A stretch of 64,000 bases of DNA from contig JAGKQI010000073.1 of assembly GCA_018806915.1 (NCBI GenBank), forward strand, positions 682,001-746,000, read 5' to 3'. Under the pieces are notes generated by a model. The model saw nothing but the letters and a program-made list of their open reading frames with translations. It was not told the DNA's origin and did not search any database. Source of the stretch: Phytophthora colocasiae. Taxonomy: Eukaryota > Oomycota > Peronosporomycetes > Peronosporales > Peronosporaceae. The translations under genes and the position numbers were made by a program. This document shows positions 1-11,764 of this stretch, piece after piece (the stretch's first letter is position 1; every line of letters begins with the position of its first letter).

Positions 1-3000
1 GCTTCAAGTTCTGATGGCTCCGTCCACGAATGGGGATGTGAACCAGGTAGCATTTCACGCATTTGTCAACCACGTTCCGAAGAAAATGTGCGCTAGCGGT
101 TTGTTTTCTAATCTGCTTTCGTGCAAGGTCTAATTGTCGTCTTGTCATGTTGTTATTGTAGTTCTACGGTGGTATACGAGCTGAAAAAGTTGGTGGGATC
201 TGGACCCGTCCAGTCCGGTGTCGACGAGATCTACAATCGTCTCAATATTGAAGCAAATGGCAAACTTTCTCTTGTCAATTTTTCCCAGCAGTTAAATGCC
301 TTGGCAGTGGAGAAGTCAACCCGGCAAGTAGACCTGAAAGATTTGGCATACGTGGTGCAGTATACTGGTGCGAATTGTGGAGGGGATGGTGCAGTGCTTA
401 TTGACAGGTTCCTTGCAGTCATTCGCGACAATAACGACCGCCGAAACATGAAGAGCGAGTTTGTGACGCACTATGACAGTCCACAGTTTCTGGAAGGTGT
501 AAATCTACTTCGTGATGAGCTCAAGCGATGCTCAAAAACTCCTGATGGCAAGTTCGACTACATGATTCCATTCCGATTATTTGACAAAGATAACACCGGT
601 GAGATCGTGCTGTCTGAGTTTGAAGTCGCCATTCGAGAGCTTGGCGTCGATAAATATCTGACGGATCAGGAGATTAAAGGTCTGATGCGGCGGTTTGACC
701 CCAACTCATCTGGAGCGATTGACTACGCTGAATTTCTTCGTTTTAATCTAGCAGAGTCGTCATCGTCGTCGAGTAGAAGACTCAATATTTCCGTTCTGCC
801 GGATCCTATTCTGCAGCGTATCCTCGAGGACATTATCATCAACGAACAACTCACCAGTGAAAACGTGGGAGCCTACTGCGGTTCAATGAAAAGGATGTTT
901 GGAATTATCGACAGGGATACTACTGGGCTTGTTCCAGCACATCGTTTTGTCGAGACCCTCAAAGAGATGAGCGTTACCGTGCCCAAGGCAGATATGGACA
1001 TTTTAGTGAAAGAGTTTGGGGGTGATGATAATACTGGCGAAGTTCAGTACTTGATTTTCTGTGAAGCAATTGTCCAGAAGTGCCAGCAAAATGAAGAAGC
1101 ACCACCACTGCTTGAGTCGCCCCCATCAGAGATTCTTAGCTTACTAAAGACTCTGCATCAGGAATATCACACAGCTAAGCAAAAGTTAGAAGCAAGTGGC
1201 CACGATTTTGACGTTGATCGAGCTTTTGGAGTGGAAAAGGACTCTTCGAAGTGTGTTTTCCTGTCCATTGACGATTTTAAAGACGTCCTATGGGCTGCGG
1301 GTGTTCATCACCCTTATTTGCGTGAAGAGTTAGAGACTATGATGACTTGTTTCCAGTTACACCAGAATTCTGGTTTCAACGTCGCGTTATTCCGGAGTTT
1401 CTTGTCTAAAGGCCCTAGTGCCTTCTTCGTAGGCAACTCTGGCGTTCTTGACAACCACATTGATCGACTTCTGGGAGAGCTTCAGTCATTTTTATCCACT
1501 GGGAAAGATGCTGGAGAACGATTGTTTGGTCTGTTTTCAGAAATTGATGCTGACTTAAGTGGGTTTATTTCACACAGCGAATTTCTGCAATTACTCCAAA
1601 GAGCTGGACTTCGTCACTTTCTCAGCTCAGAAGATGAAAAACTTCTGCTTCAATTTCTTGATACAAACGGAGATGGTGGGATTTCGTACACAGAGTTTGT
1701 TGCCTTTGCTAAACATGCTGACGAGAAGCCAAAACCACTGGCTGAAAAAGAAGCGAGCACTCCTTCACTCCTGTCTCCGGTTGTTGACGGGGCACCTGCG
1801 CCACCACCTCTTGCATCACCTTCTCCAACACCAGGTTCTCCCGTAAAAGACTCATCAGTCAACGTGTCTGTCAGCAGCCAGGCAAAGCCTGATGAACGGC
1901 CTCACGCCCCAGTATTAAACCAAATTGGCAAGCTTAACAGGTTACTACGTCCGCCGTTTCCGTTTGCAAAATATTTCAGCAAGTATCGTGTGAAGCAAAG
2001 TGAAGCCAGGGTGAAAGTTCGCGTCTTTGAAAAAGTTGTCGACAAATTTTTGGACCGGTTGGTGATGCAGCGGATTGTGTACAACATGAAGAATATGGAT
2101 ATTGAGCTGCTAGTACAGGCTTATGCTGTGGCTAGTGACGAGGGGGCGGTGGTCAACTACGAAGATTTTCTTGGAGATGTGGCAAAGACACAAGAAAACT
2201 CTGCTGGTGTTGATTCAGGTAGCGACTCCAGCAGTAGTGAGAGTGATGATGAGCTATCTTGCAGCAGCGATGAAGATGTCCGGTCTTCAATAAAGATTTC
2301 GAAGGTCGTCGCTGCCGAACTGCTTCAAGTCATGAAGCACGCTCACAAAACCCCAACTGAGCTTGACGCTTTAAAAACATTGATTGGCACTCTTCGTAAG
2401 GATTTTTCAGCTAAAAGGCAAGATACCATCAGTGAAAAGAAACTTTATAAGCTTCTGATGACCCTCTCCCTACGGCTGCGAAATAAGGACGTATCCAAGC
2501 TTCTCGCGTGCTTTAAGACAGAGCACTACGGCAGAACTCTATACGAAGTCGAGCCGTTTCTCGCAGCTATCGAGGAGCAGGTCAACATTGCTATTGGTCC
2601 TCCGAAGGAGAAACCAGAAGCTCCAGCTCCTGCGCCTCCCCCATCTGTTGAAGTTAAACCCATTGCGCCGGCCACAATGCCACCAACTCTCGACCCTGCT
2701 TTGGCGAAGAAGATCTACAGGTGCTTCCTTGCGGCGGCACAGCACAATATCAGCGGCCGAAGGTTATTGGAAAAGTGCGATGTTGCGAAAACTGGGAAGC
2801 TCACGTTACTGGAATTCCAGACAGTGCTTCGCTTAATGGGATGCAAACTGACGGACACTGAGCTTGACGCAGTGAAAGCGGCGCTGGGGGATTCAACGTC
2901 TGCCCAGATTAACTACAGCATCCTAGTTCAGCAGATGGGACCAGATCGGCAGCATCGGCCGCGGAAGGCACGAGTCAGAAGTACTGAAATACTTCAGCTT

Positions 3001-3972
3001 GACAGAGTTCCAGAATATTCAGACAATTTACAGGCAAGTCAGGTGCCAAGCCCCATAGCTGCCAGTCATACATATCGACCGGAGCCTGCATATTCTGCCT
3101 TCCAAAATGAGTCTTTTCCACCGCCCCTCTCGTTTGAAGAAGCGAAGCGTATCGATAGCTTTGTGGCGCAATTCTTTGGTGAACTTTTGCACATGCGCCA
3201 AATCGACTCGGTAAAATTACACCAATGTTTCGAGCCCTACGATATCAAGTGCACCGGGTTTGTGTCTATCGACGCTTTCAACGCGGTGATGAGGAAGCTC
3301 GACATTGCTTTGCCTTTGGATGTGGCTTCGACTGTTATTACGCGTTTCACCGCTGTTTCAGGCGAAAAGTTTGATTACGTGGATTTTTGCCAAGTTGTCG
3401 GAATTGCGCTTCAGCCCCCAGCGCAAGTGCATCCATTGAATCGAATGGCCAACGAGGCGAATTCAAGTTCTGCTCGGTTGATGCAAATGCACGCCAGTCG
3501 GAATGAGCCTACTAACCAAGTTACAGTAGAAACTACAAACAAGGGGGCGCGTTCCGAGGTAGGTGGGTATTCTTTAAACTGTATTGTTGGCCTAACTCAC
3601 ACTTTGCTCTGGCAGGTTTTCAAGTTGAATTTACCAGTGATTGACACAAACTTTAATCCCAAGCCACCAGCTCCAGAACTTAGGCGTGTTCCATCTAGAC
3701 ATTTTGAGGGAGGCTGGAAATGTCCTATATGCTTTCACCAGCAGACTAAAGCCACCGCAACTTGTGAGATTTGTGCAGCACAAAATCCGGAATCTGTTGA
3801 ATTCCAGAGTCTCCTCCAATGCTCTGCGTGCGGATTTCGAAACAAGCCTAACGTCCAGACGTGTGAACTATGCACTGTGACGTTGCACAGATCAGGGCCA
3901 GGATGCTCACCAAAGAAGCGATACTCAACAGTGCCTTCTACTACCGTTCCGTGTGACGGCTGGCTTGTGTAG
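1..3972 (+). CDS. EF-hand repeat protein with two C-terminal RanBP2-type zinc fingers (5' partial)
   Basis: The start lies upstream of the window. An exon reaching about 120 joins the long frame that runs to TAG at 3970-3972; the best phase-compatible intron is 121-161, with acceptor TTATTGTAG. A second intron, 3559-3615 (GTAGGT...TGGCAG, 57 nt), has no stop and keeps frame. The protein (over 1,250 aa) carries at least six EF-hand-like loops, for example FDKDNTGEIVLSEF, FDPNSSGAIDYAEF, IDADLSGFISHSEF and DTNGDGGISYTEF. Low-complexity Pro- and Ser/Asp-rich linkers separate them. It ends with two CX2CX10CX2C fingers (CPICFHQQTKATATCEIC and CSACGFRNKPNVQTCELC). It is presumably a calcium-responsive scaffold; the RanBP2-type fingers suggest binding to ubiquitin, RNA or protein. 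Its stop is only 45 bp from the stop of the convergent gene on the other strand. Function beyond the domains is unknown. Confidence 0.85.
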
Positions 3973-4017
3973 AATGCAGTAAGTTTTCAAAGCTGTGTCC
4001 TCACCAGTTTATCTGTC

Positions 4018-5070
4018 TTATGTCATTTTGTGATAGTTTTTGTATTTGTTTGTAGCGAAGTCGAAGTCACACTGCGGCGATGCGATGCGGAATTTTTTCT
4101 TCTTCTGGACGATGAAATTGTACAGCGTTCGCTGGACCCACCAGATCTCATAGTCTCCTGTGCAGACAGTTCGTGTTCGGTCTCCTTGGAAGAACAATGG
4201 CAACGTTGTCGTGCGAAACCCATTCGGGTACTGCCCCAGAAGCCGGGTTTGACTTAAAATCAAGCCGTTTCCTGGCTCGTGCAGCTCCAGAAACGTACCG
4301 CAGTGGTTTGACAGCTCGAAAGCTCCTCCACATTGCACGATGTAGCTGGTTTGCATGAAACCGACTGCCACACAAGTCTCCTGTTTGCGACCGTCGACGT
4401 TATAGCACGAAGCCAATGCATTAATGGAGTCGTTGTAGTCCCAACAAGCTGGCCGAACTACTTTATCCATTGGTACCAAAGCTCGCAGTCGACCAATGCA
4501 TCCCGAGTTGGTGTAATTTTTCGTGACTTTAAGCCCACTAGCGCTCAAAGTCTTTTGGAGACGATATGGAACAAGGTTATCGTCAAGGTAGCAATTGGAA
4601 TCGAAGATCGAAGGACGGTCACCAATTCTGCTCACTGACACGTCGAGTGGTGCACCATATTCATCCACCAGTGAGATTTTCTCTGCGACGGTAGCTGAGG
4701 AGCTCACGTACGCCGGTTCTCCGAAGCGATCGACACAACAGTCGACTGCGTGATTTCGACACGGATCCAGCAGCAATCCGATCACGTATTTCGTGGGCTC
4801 GACAAAGCTACTAGAAACGGAACATGGTGAGAATGAATTGAACTACGACGGATTCTGCTCTCACCTGTAGCTGTCAATGTCGATCGTCGCGTTTGGATCT
4901 CGGGTATCGATTCCAACCTCGAGCTCCTTCTGCTCCTCCACGTAAGCGCGCTCTTCTAGCTCGTCTCCTTTGTCAGGTGCAGCGATCACTTGCGTTGCTG
5001 ACTCGGAGGATAATGCTAACACCACAGAGAGACAGGTGTTCACAATGACAATAGCTTTGATCCAGCGCAT
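4018..5070 (-). CDS. Secreted cysteine-containing protein, two exons, family not recognised
   Basis: Exon 1 is 5070-4865 and exon 2 is 4810-4018. The 54-nt intron has donor GTGAGA and acceptor TTTCTAG, and joining gives 332 aa in frame. The N terminus (MRWIKAIVIVNTCLSVVLA) is a clear signal peptide. It is followed by an acidic segment and a domain with at least ten cysteines (for example LLDPCRNHAVDCCVDRFGEP), typical of an extracellular disulfide-bonded protein. I see no RXLR or LxLFLAK motif, so nothing marks it as a classic host-translocated effector. The C-terminal 40 residues, including a KKKK run, look less conserved and may be affected by an unrecognised 3' intron. The gene is convergent with the EF-hand gene and divergent, by only 26 bp, from the LRR/IQ gene. 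Confidence 0.75.
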
Positions 5071-5096
5071 TATCTAGCGATGGTATTCTTAAAGGA
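5071..5096. promoter_or_regulatory. 26-bp gap between divergent start codons
   Basis: The ATG of the secreted-protein gene (minus strand, 5070) and the first ATG of the LRR/IQ gene (plus, 5097) are 26 bp apart. Either the promoters overlap the opposite coding regions or the true plus-strand start is a later in-frame ATG; one at 5151 would give a gap of 80 bp. No canonical oomycete initiator was identified with confidence. Confidence 0.4.
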
Positions 5097-8000
5097 ATGA
5101 CCAGGAGTCGGCGTCCTTCCAGTGAACAGCCAAATCGGGCCGAATGCCGCATGGTGAAGGATCGTACATGGCGGGCGAAGAAGCGACCGTTGCCGCCCCC
5201 GCTACCTCCCGTATCCCCCGTAGCTGCACGCACTTCTGCTAACCAAGAAGACATTACTACGACCAAGGTTGCTGGCACCGGGAACAGAAGCAACAGCGCC
5301 AAGGCCCATGCGAGAAATCTAGTCAAACTACAGCTGCACCTGCCAAGAGAAGTTATCTTCTTTGACCCTCGAAGACGAGTGTATCACTCGCACGTTGATC
5401 TCAGTGGGTGGCGTGTCACGGATGCCTCGTTGCAGCAGCTCCAGTTGGACAGCGACGAATACGAAAAGTCTTCCTTTCGTACGCTCACGGTGGACAGTAG
5501 TGCTCATATCTCTGTCCGAGGGCTTCAGTTGCTACTTGAAGCGACTGCAGCAGGAAACGGGACACTGCGCAGTCTCCGTCTTCCACAATGTCAGCTACTT
5601 TCGCGTGGGGGTGGAGAGCTTCTTGAAGGTACGAGTTTGCCCCGTTCATTGACCGAATTGGACGTATCTTCTTGCGAGTGGGTAGATGACAAGTTCCTTC
5701 GATCTTTGGCTCGTCATTGCTCCGTTCTAGCGACGTTATCACTCGCACACTGCCGACGCGTCACGGACTACGGCGTTGCAGCCTATGGAGAAAGTTATTC
5801 AGGGACTCTCACGTCTTTGGATGTGAGTTTCTGTACAAATCTCACAGACTCGGCACTGCTTGCTGTACTTGTGGGGTTTCCATCTACTGCGATACCAGGA
5901 GGACCACCTACAGTCTCATCATCTGCCACTACTCGAATACGCGTGCTTAATGCTGCTGGCCTGCCACTAGTAGACGGACTGACGTTGATTGGTTTACGGG
6001 GTCCATGTGCATCTCGCCTTGAATCTTTGGACATGTCTGGCTGCACGATTTTGCGAGTAGCAGCTCTGCAGCGACTGGCACGAGTACGTGCACTGATACG
6101 GCTTACAACTCTAGACCTTTCACGATGCTCGCTAGTGAATGATCAGGTGCTTGCAGCGTTAGGAATGACGTGCTCTCAGCTAGCAAAACTGCACCTTAGT
6201 TTCTGTTCGAACATCACCGATGTTGGTATTCAACGTCTCGTCGGAAAAATGGCGGGAATTCGTGCCAAAGATAACAGACACGAAGGCGGACAAGAACCTT
6301 ATACTGATGAAGAGGGCGATGCTAGTGAATTTCCAAGTGTCGTTGAATGTGGTTGTCGGCAACTCGAAACACTGGACATTTCAGGGTGTTTTCAGGTTAC
6401 GAATCAAGGAATTTCAGCCCTCGGGACACACTGTTCTCGACTCCGATCGTTGACGCTTGACGGTGTGCGAAGATTGACCTTTACTGGCGTACGGTCGTTG
6501 TTCCGGGGATGTAATAAGCTGAGTGCTTTGCGATGGAGTGGCATTCTCGTCCGGACAAGTCAAGATGGAGTTGCGACTCCAGGAGCTTGTGCAGCATTTT
6601 TCTCCATTCCTCATCTCAATGACACAACTATCTCTCTATTGGCCAGCAGTACTCTGAAAACGCTGCACATTGGCACCACACAGTGCGATGCGGACTATTT
6701 CGCTGCAGCTTTGTTACAAGCCAGGAGCTCAACATCAGTCGCGAGCTCGTTAGTGGATCTTGATGTGACTTCTCTCGCCACTGATACACTTTGTGAGGCA
6801 CTGGGCAATTGTTGTGCTAATCTGCGCAAGCTTCGTCTCAGTCGTTCTCGATATTTTTCGGCTAAAAGTTTTCTGACTGTGCTTCGTGGCTGTCCCAGAC
6901 TGCGAGCACTGGAGCTGGAGAGTTGCGAACAGATCCGAGACGAAACTCTGGTAGAACTAAGCACTTCGCCTTGTTGTCCACACCTGGAAACGCTCGTCCT
7001 CTCTAACGACTGGCAGCTAACAGACACCGGTATAGCTGCACTGCTACGCCCGGCAACTAGTCTATTCCGCCTTGATGTGCGTCACTGTCCGGAGGTTTCA
7101 TTGACCGTATTGCAAGCTTTAGCTGCGGCACGCGGACATGTCAGCGAGGCTACTCGGGACGGTTTAACCCCACGTCACCCCAATGTCGTTGCGTTTTTGC
7201 GTCGTGAACACGAACGACGAGCAGCAGGACGGAAAATATCTCGTTGGCTACGCTGTAGGCTAGACGCCCGAGTGAGTGCGAAATCTACATTGGAGCGTGC
7301 GCTTGCCTATTTCCGAAGACTGAAAGTCGCGACACAACGAATTCAGCGCTGGTATCGCAACATTTCAGCCCAGAGGAAGCAGCGTCGAATGATTGCTGAA
7401 GCTCGACGACTTCGACATGAACAGTGCCAAGCGAATTGGCAGTGGATTCAAGCGCTCTGTGTTCTTAGTCGTGAACTGCGGATATTTGCACGTGATTTCA
7501 TTGCTGCTCGGCAACGCGCAGCTTTCGAGAAGGCAGAGCAGCTTCGTTTGCTGCGTGAAAAAGCAGTGGTCGAGATCCAAAGAATAGCGCGAGGCTGGTT
7601 AGGACGACGAAGAGCTGTTGATGCACGCCACGCTCGTGAGCTTTGGCTCCAACGTCGAGAGGAAGCAGCTACAGATCTACAGCGAGCGTTCAGAGGCTAC
7701 CGATCCAGAAAACTGACTGCGAAACTCCGACACGAGTTAGAACTCGTGACTGAAAATGCCATGGAAGTCTATTCCATTCGGTTTTTTGCCGCTCTAGCTA
7801 TCCAACGAACAGTGCGTGGTTTCTCAGGGCGGCAGCATGCAAACCATCGTGCTGTGGAGGCGCACGAGCTGCTTCAACTGAAAATCTCGCGGTCGAAACA
7901 GATTCAACGAGCTTACCGGGCTCATATCGCGCGTGTAGCTCTTCGTCGGATGCTGTTTCGTGGAGCTAGCGCGCTTCAGAAAGTGTTCCGTGGGTTTCGT

Positions 8001-9538
8001 GGGCGAAATGAAGCTCGCGTTGTTGTGCTCGTCCGTTCCTATACGTCTCACCCACGAATTCTCATCTTGATGAAGAATTCCATCTACACTCGGGACTTGG
8101 CAGTGGCTTGGAAGCGCAAGAGAGACGCTGGTATGAAAGTGGCGTTTACATTGCAGCGAAGATACAGAGGGTTTTGCGGGCGACGGCAAGCACACCTGGT
8201 CTTGGCTCGTAAGCGTCAGCGCTGGTACTTGGAAGACACTGGAGCTCGGGTGATTCAGCATTTCTTCCGCAGTATCATGTTCGTACAAAATTGGTGATGA
8301 AAAGTTCTGTCTGCATTGTGCTAACACGTGCTTCTTTTTGCTGCAGTATCCTAGTTCGGCTTGCAAGGTTCGAAGCATTGTTGTGTCTAAGACGACGCAG
8401 TGCCGCAAAGATACAAGCTACATGGCGGATGTGGCTGGCCAAGGCGTTAGCAACCGCTCGAAGGTTACGAAATGATCGCCACCGTCAACACACTGCGATT
8501 CTTAACGGGATTGCAGCGCAGCAACAAGACCGTCGACTCTTTCTTCATCGAGGTGCTGTACACTCGATTGTATCACTCTATCGTGCATCACTAGCTGCTC
8601 GTGGATGGAAAACACCGACGTACATCAGACTACTACACTGCTCTGCAACTCAGATCCAGGCACTTGTCCGTGGCCATTTCGGCCGTGTGTATGCGAAATG
8701 GCTCCGAGAAGTACTAACAAGCGCAGCAGCCATGGTTCAACGCGCATGGCGTGGGAAATTGGGCAAGAAAATGTGGCGTGAACTCATGGACGAACGGCAG
8801 CAGCTACGCCGAGTCCAGGAAGAAAATGATCGAGCTGCATTGATAGCGCAGAAGCAAACAGCGCGTTACGCACTGACGGCATTCGAGCGTGAGACGCAGC
8901 ACGCGGTTGTGCTCCAGCGCTGGTTTCAAACGTTGAAGAACCGGCAGGTTTTCCGTGAAGCCCGTGAGCACCGGGATCGAGAAGCGCGTACCCGTGCCGA
9001 AAACAAGGTTACCTCAATAGTGCGTAACTCAACAGGGAGTGTAGTTTTCCAGGCTCAAGTATGGCGCGATTGTGTGGATCGTAAAGCGGAACTGGTGGCG
9101 CTTCAAGAAAGCGATTGCACTGCGATGGAGAAAGAGATCGAAGAATTGAAAGACGCCTGTGTTGAGGCGCATGCCGGCTCCGTTCAAGCGTCTAGAGAGC
9201 TTGCCGAGTTGTCCAAACGCAAAAATGAGTTTGAACGTTCTCGTACGCGCAGGAGGAAAGCGACAGAGGCGGTGAAGCAGCGCATTCAGCCGTTTGCAGT
9301 GCGTGCTAAGCAGTTGACAATGGAAAGCGCACGAGAGTTGAATGCCACTCGACAGCTTCAGATGGAACTAAGACGCATGCGCACCGAAATGCGGAAGTTC
9401 CATGCCAACTTGCGTGGTCGATTACCAATGGAACCTTTATTGCTCAGCGGAGATGTCGAGATGCTTCTGGCGGGGATAACTAGTGAGGGGGTTTCTGACG
9501 ACGAAGAGAAGGAAAAACCATTAGAGGAATCATCATGA
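5097..9538 (+). CDS. Leucine-rich-repeat protein with an IQ-motif array and coiled-coil tail
   Basis: Two exons, 5097-8293 and 8347-9538, are joined over a 53-nt intron (GTGATG...CTGCAG) to give 1,462 aa. After a basic, Pro-rich N terminus, residues about 95-700 contain many AMN1/F-box-type LRRs of the form LxxLDVSxCxxVTDxGL. A long helical region follows with about ten IQ calmodulin-binding motifs, for example IQRIARGWLGRRR, LQRAFRGYRSRK, LQRRYRGFCGRR and IQALVRGHFGR. It ends in a charged coiled coil (about 1,300-1,440) and an acidic tail. The architecture suggests a calmodulin-binding cytoskeletal or flagellar-type scaffold, which is inference. No F-box was recognised. The start at 5097 is the first ATG; 5151 is an alternative. 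It converges on the acyl-CoA synthetase gene, with 89 bp between stops. Confidence 0.85.
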
Positions 9539-9627
9539 ATCGATGGTGCATTTGCATTTATCGAGTTGTACCTGCTAGCACTGTCGCCGTGTGTGCTAGC
9601 AACCAACTGGAGCTATCACGCCTCATT

Positions 9628-11607
9628 TCAGAGTTTACTCTGCTCCTCATACATTTCGTCGATGGTGTCGCTGAAATACTTGATGAGTTCGAAGCGCTTG
9701 GGTTTGAATGTAGGCGTAGCCAACCCGTTTTCCGGCGTGAACTGCTCCGCATGCAGTCGCAACTTATGAGCACGCTCGAAAGGGAGGAGTTTAGCGGCTA
9801 GTGCCAACTGCCGCAAGTCTTCTTGGATGACGCTAACAAGTGTCCTGTTGCCAGGAGTGCACAGCTTTTCCAGCGAGGCTTCTTCCCCTCTGAGTCCTTG
9901 TTTCTCAGCCCACGCAGCAACGAACTCGGGATCCGGTACGACGATACCCACCACATAATTCTTAAGCGAGTCACCGTGCACAAACACTTGTGCCACAAAC
10001 GGACTTTGGCCGTAGACGCCCTCGACACGCTCCGGTGAAACGTATTCGCCCTGTGATAGCTTGTAAATGTTTTTCTTGCGATCAATGACTGTCAACGTCC
10101 CATCCGGATTCCACTGCCCGATGTCACCCGTGTGGAACCAGCCATCATCATCAAGCACTTCGTTCGTCAGCTCTGGCTGCTTGTAGTAACCCTTGAAGAC
10201 GTGTCCAGACTTGGTCAGAATCTCGCCCCGTGGACACGGTGTATCACGAGTGGAGTAGTGCTTTTCCGGCACATCTTCGAGGCGAATCTGTGCACCTGAA
10301 ACGGGAATGCCCACGTGTCGAGTCATGGGCATGACGTCCATAGCGCACGAAACAACTGCCGCAGTTTCCGTAAGTCCATATCCTTCCAGCACTGGACAGC
10401 AAAATACAATAGCCATGAACTCCTTCACTTCCTTCGACAAAGGCGCCGAGCCACTCAAGATATAGCGAATGCGACCACCCAGCACCATCTTCAGCTTGTC
10501 GAACACCAAACGGTCCCAGAACGCGTGCGTATAGTATCCCTCTGCAAGGTACCCCTTCTTGACTGCATAAGCCTGGTCGAACAGAAGCTTCTTGAGTCCT
10601 CCAGCAGCTGCAACCCCCTGCGTGATCTTGTCGTGAATGCGGTTCAGTAGTCGCGGCACGGATGGGAATACTGTCGGCTTCAGCTCCGCCATGTCTTCCA
10701 GAAGCTTCGTCACGTCGCCCTGGTAATATCCGATGCATCCTCCTTTAGCAATGATATGAGCCTGTACATTGCGCTCAAAGCAGTGGGCTAAGGGCAAGAA
10801 CGAGAGATGCACGTCCGACTCGTACAGCGGAGTGATATCAATGGAGCACAAAATCGAGGCGATCATATTCGAGTGCGTCAGCATCACACCCTTGGGATCA
10901 CCCATCGTACCCGACGTATAGCAGATGGTACAGAGGTCATCAGGAAGTGGGGGATCTGCTTCAACAGGGTTGACACGGCCGATTTCCATGAGCTGATCCA
11001 AGGTCATGAGGGACACGTCGTTGGCTCTTGCAAGACTCACATCTTGGCCGTCGATCTTGTCTTCGAATTGTACGACAGTCTCCACACTTGGACAGTCATT
11101 GATACAGGCCATCAGCGTCTTAAGCTGTTCCTTGGCACAGAAAATCACATTCATCTCCGTATGGTTGATGATGTAAGGCACAGCCGTGGGGCCAAGCGTG
11201 TCGTACAGCGGCACAAGCGTGTACGTCATGCGGCTGGTACTGTGCTCCACTATGGACCACTCGTAGCGGTTCTTACTGAAGATACCCACGAGAGCACCTC
11301 GTTGCAGTCCAAGTTCATGGCTCATTCCAGCCGAGCAGTGCTCCACCGCCACAAGGAACTCGCTGAGTGTCACCCAATTGTAAGGACCCGCAATGCCCGT
11401 CTCAGGATCCACCTGACGCGTTCCAAAGAGCTTGTGTGAACCCTCAGGGTCGACCTCCCGCCGACTCATCAAGTTTGTGTACAGCGTGAAGCTCGGGTCG
11501 AATCCCGAACGCAGCGTAGACACATGGACGGAGCTGGATGTGGCAGTAGCCGAGTCGGGAATCACGCGCGAATGGATCAATTTTGGCTCAATTGGTGCAG
11601 CGCTCAT
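9628..11607 (-). CDS. Long-chain-fatty-acid-CoA ligase with a C-terminal SKL
   Basis: A single exon of 659 aa, the usual length for eukaryotic long-chain acyl-CoA synthetases (ATP + fatty acid + CoA to acyl-CoA + AMP + PPi). The AMP-binding P-loop YTSGTMGDPKGV, the GYGLTETAA motif, the adenylate-binding DGWFHTGDIGQ segment and the hinge region DRKKNIYKLSQGEYVSPE are all present and in order. The last three residues are SKL, a canonical PTS1, so the enzyme probably acts in peroxisomes and activates fatty acids for beta-oxidation; location is inferred from the motif. No N-terminal membrane anchor is obvious. The gene stands alone: convergent with the LRR/IQ gene and with a transposon beginning 129 bp upstream of its start. 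Confidence 0.95.
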   Translation of the reverse strand: MSAAPIEPKLIHSRVIPDSATATSSSVHVSTLRSGFDPSFTLYTNLMSRREVDPEGSHKLFGTRQVDPETGIAGPYNWVTLSEFLVAVEHCSAGMSHELGLQRGALVGIFSKNRYEWSIVEHSTSRMTYTLVPLYDTLGPTAVPYIINHTEMNVIFCAKEQLKTLMACINDCPSVETVVQFEDKIDGQDVSLARANDVSLMTLDQLMEIGRVNPVEADPPLPDDLCTICYTSGTMGDPKGVMLTHSNMIASILCSIDITPLYESDVHLSFLPLAHCFERNVQAHIIAKGGCIGYYQGDVTKLLEDMAELKPTVFPSVPRLLNRIHDKITQGVAAAGGLKKLLFDQAYAVKKGYLAEGYYTHAFWDRLVFDKLKMVLGGRIRYILSGSAPLSKEVKEFMAIVFCCPVLEGYGLTETAAVVSCAMDVMPMTRHVGIPVSGAQIRLEDVPEKHYSTRDTPCPRGEILTKSGHVFKGYYKQPELTNEVLDDDGWFHTGDIGQWNPDGTLTVIDRKKNIYKLSQGEYVSPERVEGVYGQSPFVAQVFVHGDSLKNYVVGIVVPDPEFVAAWAEKQGLRGEEASLEKLCTPGNRTLVSVIQEDLRQLALAAKLLPFERAHKLRLHAEQFTPENGLATPTFKPKRFELIKYFSDTIDEMYEEQSKL

Positions 11608-11736
11608 TGCTGCTAGGATCTTCGTGTAGGAACTCGGAGGCCAATTGAAGAGTGATGAGGTCGTGTGGCCTGAGACTGACGTCCTGGCCCCGAGATGATG
11701 TGCTGATCCAGGACCATTTCACATAGTTGTTGACTA

Positions 11737-11764
11737 CCGAATTTCCTATCTAATAGGGCGCACC
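11737..11764 (+). repeat. Left terminal inverted repeat of the pogo-like element
   Basis: Its 28 bp are the exact reverse complement of 12824-12851. Counting the flanking bases TA plus one more, the palindromic match is 31 bp. Confidence 0.95.

Noticed and set aside
4018..5070. Calling the secreted protein an RXLR or CRN effector
   Set aside because: There is a signal peptide but no RXLR, EER or LFLAK motif was found in the spliced protein.
8018..8130. Possible extra intron in the LRR/IQ gene around RSYTSHPRILILMKNS
   Set aside because: The frame is open and no convincing GT-AG pair with a branch site was found, though the segment looks unlike its neighbours.
10807..11439. 210-codon plus-strand frame antisense to the acyl-CoA synthetase
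   Set aside because: It is a shadow of a strongly conserved coding region and has no recognisable domain.
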